DNA from: Hanleya hanleyi | Lineage: Eukaryota; Mollusca; Polyplacophora; Lepidopleurida; Hanleyidae | NCBI GenBank assembly: GCA_036873755.1 | Contig: JAVTVY010033725.1 | Coordinates: 1 to 64,000, forward strand | Direction: 5' to 3' | DNA length: 64,000 nucleotides | In this document: positions 59,800 through 64,000 of the stretch, in pieces | Position numbering within the stretch: position 1 is the stretch's first letter | Layout: each line of letters starts with the position of its first letter | The notes under the pieces: generated by a model | What the model saw: only the letters and a program-made list of their open reading frames with translations | Told to the model about the DNA's origin: nothing | Database searches by the model: none | Position numbers and translations under genes: made by a program

Positions 59800-60361
59800 A
59801 GTGACCGTAAACCCTCAAATGAAAGACCGTTGCAAACAGTGTGGGAAAATATTTATTGTAATTTTTAACGATTTTATTACACAGAGTAAACTGCAAATAA
59901 AGCATGGTATTCTATTGTGGTCTGTTGCAATCATATCTAGGTCCAGTGACGTCACACTGCCTTAATACATATATTTCAAACTTTGTATGCACTTTCCAAT
60001 GCTTGATTCAAGCTTAAGGTGTGTATACTTTGAGTTTCAACACAGACTCGCTGTTCCAATGTGCACGTTTCATCAAAATCTGGGAGATGGTAACTCATAA
60101 GTGTCAAGTCAGTTTGAGTCTTGCATTTAATTTCCCCCGATTTTGGTGAAACATGCACATTGGAACAGTGAGTCTGTGTTGAAACTCAAAGTATACACAC
60201 CTTAAGCTTGAATCAAGCATTGGAAAGTGCATACAAAGTTTGAAATATATGTATTAAGGCAGTGTGACGTCACTGGACCTAGATATGATTGCAACAGATC
60301 ACCATAGAATACCATGTTTTATTTGCAGTTTACTCTGTGTAATTAAATCGTAAAAAATTAC
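59800..60361. mobile_element. Kolobok/T2-like palindromic MITE (copy 2, right end lost)
   Basis: TTAA at 59,796-59,799 is followed by AGTGACCGTAAACCCTC. It matches the 5,742 element through both palindrome arms (TGACGTCA at 59,947-59,954 and 60,265-60,272) and stops abruptly after AAAAAATTAC at 60,361, so about 70 bp of the right end is missing. Confidence 0.85.
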
Positions 60362-61360
60362 CTACCTAACATGCCTACTGGTGGACATTATGGATATACC
60401 TTAGAATCAGCTAATGGTTTACCTCCAACCTAAAAGTTGAGAAATACGATACAAACAGATTCATCAAATTATTAGATTTATTTGATAAGCATTATGTTAC
60501 AAGTATAGGTCCGGTGTTACTGTACAATGTCCTACTGATACACTAATGTGTGTAATACCTTCACCTGTTCAATATGTATTACTATAATACAGTTTCTGGA
60601 TACTCTGAGAATCAAATCCTGAGATGGAATATCTGAAAGATACCTTCTCCAGGCTCTGAAACTAACCCGTGTGGTGGTGTTTTAGTCTAAACATATATGC
60701 ATGCCTTTGCTCACTGCAAATCTGATCAAATATAAACAATTCAAACTTGAAGCATTTTCATTGGGCAGCGCAACTCGATTGATGGGCTTGTTCATTTCAA
60801 ATTGACTGCTGTGTTGGTGACCTGCAGATGCCCACCACTTGATGCAGACATCAATCCCCTGTCAATTTCTGTTCATTTCGGAAGTCTGGATTGATTTAGC
60901 CCGAATTGTCAAAGGCTGAAGATGGTATCTTTCAGACATTCTTTCCCTGTATTTGATACTCAAAAGTTTCTAGATCATGACTTGAAAGGTGTACTCTATA
61001 TATATGCATCAATATGTATAGGAATACATTTATACCAAGCTACGGCACATGAACATATGATAATGAACTAGAGTGAGAATAACACATGTACCCTATGTAC
61101 AATGTTCATGATACGGAATATGAAGTGTCATTCTGGTTCTTTACTTCAGCAAACTATGCAAAAACAATATCGGCCTACAAAACAAATGTTATAATGTAAT
61201 GTAACCTAAACAAAGCAACAAAGGATGAAATAGGCATAAAAAGTTCTTCCAGCTGCCAAATGAAGATTTTTTTTTTTTTTCCCCCAATTTATTGATAGTA
61301 CCGGTAATAGGGATGCATGGATTGTTTTGAGCGAGTGATGGTTGGGGAGGTGGGGGGGGG
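60362..61360. other. Intergenic and probable 3' UTR of the minus-strand gene
   Basis: No ORF or repeat of note except a poly-T (61,267-61,280) just downstream of the minus-strand stop codon. Part is likely the 3' UTR of the gene ending at 61,361. Confidence 0.45.
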
Positions 61361-61576
61361 TCATTTCGGGTGCGAACGCTTGATGCTGCCCTCGTCAGTT
61401 TCCCCGTCTCCTGTAGGTTTGGTGAACTCAGCCTCCAGTTCAAACTCCCCCTCGAGGAAGTCCTCCAGTGAGAGGCTGAATGTGGCCAGGGTCGTGTACT
61501 CAGGCGGGGAGCGGACCAACTCCTCTTCCGGCTCTCCTTTCTTCTTCTTCTTACCATCCTTATCTCCCTTCCCTCC
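61361..61576 (-). CDS. Last exon of an unrecognised gene (acidic C-terminus)
   Basis: On the minus strand, acceptor TTTTTTGTTCTAG, then 71 codons and TGA (61,361-61,363). It opens with a basic run (GGKGDKDGKKKKKGEPEEE) and ends in an ordered-looking acidic segment (SLSLEDFLEGEFELEAEFTK) and GSIKRSHPK. G/C and codon character are much stronger than the surroundings. It joins the exon at 63,441-63,575 in phase 0. The family is not recognised; Lys/Asp/Gly linkers of this type are common in cytoskeletal and axonemal proteins but prove nothing. Confidence 0.7.
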   Translation of the reverse strand, partial: GGKGDKDGKKKKKGEPEEELVRSPPEYTTLATFSLSLEDFLEGEFELEAEFTKPTGDGETDEGSIKRSHPK

Positions 61577-61840
61577 CTAGAACAAAAAACACCAGAATAC
61601 TGCATTATGGCAAACCTTGTAATAACGAAAATCACAAGAAGTGCATGTTTCACTAAAAATTCTGGGGTGAGCAAATTTATTAGAATGGAAAGTTAACGAA
61701 AGAGCATATAAACTTACATTATCACTGTAGTTTTAGAATAATGTGACTGACTGATAGAAATGCAAGAAGATATCTGAGAGCATTTGAATGTTAATAGGGA
61801 GATTAAACGATCAGAGTATTCACCATAGTAGTGTTAGACT

Positions 61841-62656
61841 AGTCCAAGATTAGACTCTCCTACATCAAGGAGGTGATCAAATTTATCAGGGAAACTGATC
61901 AAAATTAATAGGGTGATTGAAAGTTTTTATATCAGTAGTGTCACACCGGGGAATGACCATGATTCATGGTGACCCAAGTCCAAGATTAGATTCTCCTACA
62001 TCAAGGAGGTGATCAAATTTATCAGGGAAACTGATCAAAATTAATAGGGTGATTGAAAGTGTTTATATCAGTAGTGTCACACCGGGGAATGACCATGACT
62101 CGTGGTGACCCAAGTCCAAGATTAGATTGTCCTACATCAAGGAGGTGATCATATTTATCAGGGAAACTGATCAAAATTAATAGGGTGATTGAAAGTGTTT
62201 ATATCAGTAGTGTTACTCCGAGGAATGACCATGACTCGTGGTGACCCAAGTCCAAGATTAGATTGTCCTAGATCAAGGAGGTGATCAAATTTATCAGGGA
62301 AACTGATCAAAATTAATAGGGTGATTGAAAGTGTTTATATCAGTAGTGTCACACCGGAGAATGACCATGACTCGTGGTGACCCAAGTCCAAGATTAGAAT
62401 GTCCTACATCAAGGAGGTGATCATATTTATCAGGGAAACTGATCAAACTTAATAGGGTGATTGAAAGTGTTTATATCAGTAGTGTTACTCCGAGGAATGA
62501 CCATGACTCGTGGTGACCCAAGTCCAAGATTAGATTGTCCTACATCAAGGAGGTGATCAAAGTTATCAGGGAAACTGATCAAAATTAATAGGGTGATTGA
62601 AAGTGTTTATATCAGTAGTGTCACACCGAGGAATGACCATTCCAAGATTTGGGAAT
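61841..62656 (-). repeat. 136-bp tandem repeat, six copies, in the intron
   Basis: Units start AGTCCAAGATTAGATTCTCC at 61,841, 61,977, 62,113, 62,249, 62,385 and 62,521, each exactly 136 bp. Units 3 and 5 share GATCATATTTATC and GTTACTCCGAGG, against GATCAAATTTATC and GTCACACCGGGG elsewhere, indicating a two-unit (272-bp) higher-order repeat. Confidence 0.95.
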
Positions 62657-63440
62657 AAATTACACATATGACTAAAATCATCTTATAACTCAAATTAACT
62701 GGTTAAGTTATTACTGAGTTGAGCACATTCAGTTATACCATAAATACCAAGCAGTACCGGTGATTTATGCATCACAATAATGTAATATAAATAACACAAA
62801 TTCTTCTACACAAAAGGGTGCATGGTAAACCACCTTGCTGAGTTTGATGCTTATCACATAAAACACTATCCTTTTTCATGTACAGAAAGCTTCATGCCAA
62901 AAGCTATAGTTTACTCTCCGTATATGCAGACCTAGGATAAACTATCATACCCAGCTCTGCATTATTTGCCCTCTAGCATCATTGTAACACATCACTGCCA
63001 AACCAGAATTTCTATATTCAGCTAATCAAATTGGTGGTTGTATTGTGCCGGAAAGTTGTCGCCACACTGTCTCGCTTAACTTAACTACTAATTATTTATC
63101 CGAAATTGAAGAAACATGATCCTGTTTGACCAATAGAAATATATACAATTCCAGTATCTTCTCTATTGGATAGCTGATGTCATATGACCAAACTTTTTAA
63201 CAATAGTATTTGCGGACAAACACTGCAGAACTAGGTGAGATCGTATATCCTAAGTCTGCTTATGGGGAGGAGCTATTGTGCTCAACATTGACCCATGTAT
63301 GCAATTTTCTGAGACTCTTACAGTTAAGATACCAAGAAGATGCATTCGTGATACTACTGCATTTACAGATAATAATCGTATAAAATATTGACAATGTCCT
63401 TGTTTTCCAGCCTGGCCACTTTACCTCCCAGGTCATTTAC
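62657..63440. other. Rest of the intron of the minus-strand gene
   Basis: AT-rich intron, nothing recognised. Confidence 0.5.
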
Positions 63441-63575
63441 CTTTGCATCCTTGGCTTTGTCATCCTTTTTCTTGTCCCCCTTCGCTCCTTTATCTTCTTT
63501 GCCTTTCTTTCCTGTTGACCCCACAGGGCTGGGTTGGTCCTGGACAGAAGATGGTTCTGCTGGGTTGGCCAATAC
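63441..63575 (-). CDS. Penultimate exon of the unrecognised gene (Lys/Asp-rich linker)
   Basis: On the minus strand, acceptor TACATTCTAG, 45 codons in phase 0 and donor GTAAATGA. It encodes VLANPAEPSSVQDQPSPVGS and then a basic/acidic low-complexity stretch (KGKEDKGAKGDKKKDDKAKD). A second GT 15 nt further on would shift the frame to a stop in the next exon, so the first donor is preferred. Upstream exons lie beyond the window. Confidence 0.7.
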
Positions 63576-64000
63576 CTAGAATGTAAGAGTAAACATAATG
63601 TAATCTGTCAATTACAATTAGTCAACTACCTGCCTCTCCATTTGGTTTACACAGAGTAACCATGAATGTCATATTATGGCAATAACAAAAAAATAGCCCA
63701 TTGGGCTTCAATACCCCTCGGCTATCAGTTATTTTCTACACCCAGCAATCATGCAATGTATAATATCATCAGTGTATTTTTAGAACTAGATTAACAAAAA
63801 TCTGATCTAGTAGGGTTGACTGTAGTTCAGCTTTTGCCAAGGCCTAAGGTTCTGGTAGATCATGACCGAATTATTAGCTCTAAATATACTCTTCTAAAAA
63901 GCTTATAATCAAATCAAGTAATTTTATCTTGGAAATATAGATCAAGGTCAGTCATCTTCAAAAATTTTCAAGTCAATTCTAACTTAATTGCACAGGGAAC
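63576..64000. other. Intron of the minus-strand gene up to the window edge
   Basis: No exon seen. CAATACCCCTCGGCTATCAG at about 63,709 resembles the ACCCCTCGG head of a hairpin-headed repeat but has no (GTCC)n. Confidence 0.4.

Noticed and set aside
63363..63572. Single-exon reading of the Lys-rich ORF to its own stop
   Set aside because: A consensus donor after the Lys-Asp-rich stretch joins it in phase to the 61,361-61,576 exon; the remainder is intron.

Overview
The window is nuclear DNA of an invertebrate animal, most likely a marine mollusc. It has canonical GT-AG introns, a tRNA-derived SINE, a SINE tail domain of the kind common in molluscs, and very dense tandem-repeat and inverted-repeat elements with (GTCC)n tracts. 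Nothing bacterial or viral was recognised. The species cannot be named from the sequence.

One conserved gene dominates. PUS10 (tRNA pseudouridine synthase) lies on the + strand from 10,264 to 57,238. I could assemble 16 exons with consistent splice phases. The start-codon exon upstream of 10,264 and one short exon between 28,820 and 30,259 were not found. All four predicted zinc-ligand cysteines (CPRC in exon 1, CVIC in exon 2), the catalytic GREDVDVR motif (exon 10) and the C-terminal synthase core (exons 11-15) are present. A second, unrecognised gene lies on the - strand at 61,361-63,575 and runs off the right edge. Its last two exons encode a Lys/Asp-rich linker and an acidic C-terminus. 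The two genes converge tail to tail.

Layout: 1-2,640, satellite-like foldback blocks; 2,785-2,900, a promoter-like cluster; 3,380-4,105, the 3' end of a LINE; 5,194-9,873, nested DNA transposons; 10,264-57,238, PUS10 with introns made largely of repeats; 57,240-60,361, intergenic repeats; 61,361-64,000, the second gene.

The repeats fall into four recurrent classes. (1) Elements flanked by TTAA duplications with TIRs beginning AG(G/T)G or AGATG (Kolobok/T2-like), most of which carry the palindrome TGACGTCA. (2) Elements flanked by TAA/TTA with TIRs beginning GGC or GGG (PIF/Harbinger-like); one landed inside the 5' splice-site consensus of PUS10 exon 9. (3) Hairpin-headed elements: a C-run/G-run hairpin, then (GTCC)n, then 150-170 bp tandem units with a shared internal phrase. 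At least eight head types occur; they resemble the pearl/Helitron-like elements known in bivalves. (4) SINEs. Several insertions can be dated relative to each other because the matching empty site survives in the other arm of an inverted repeat.
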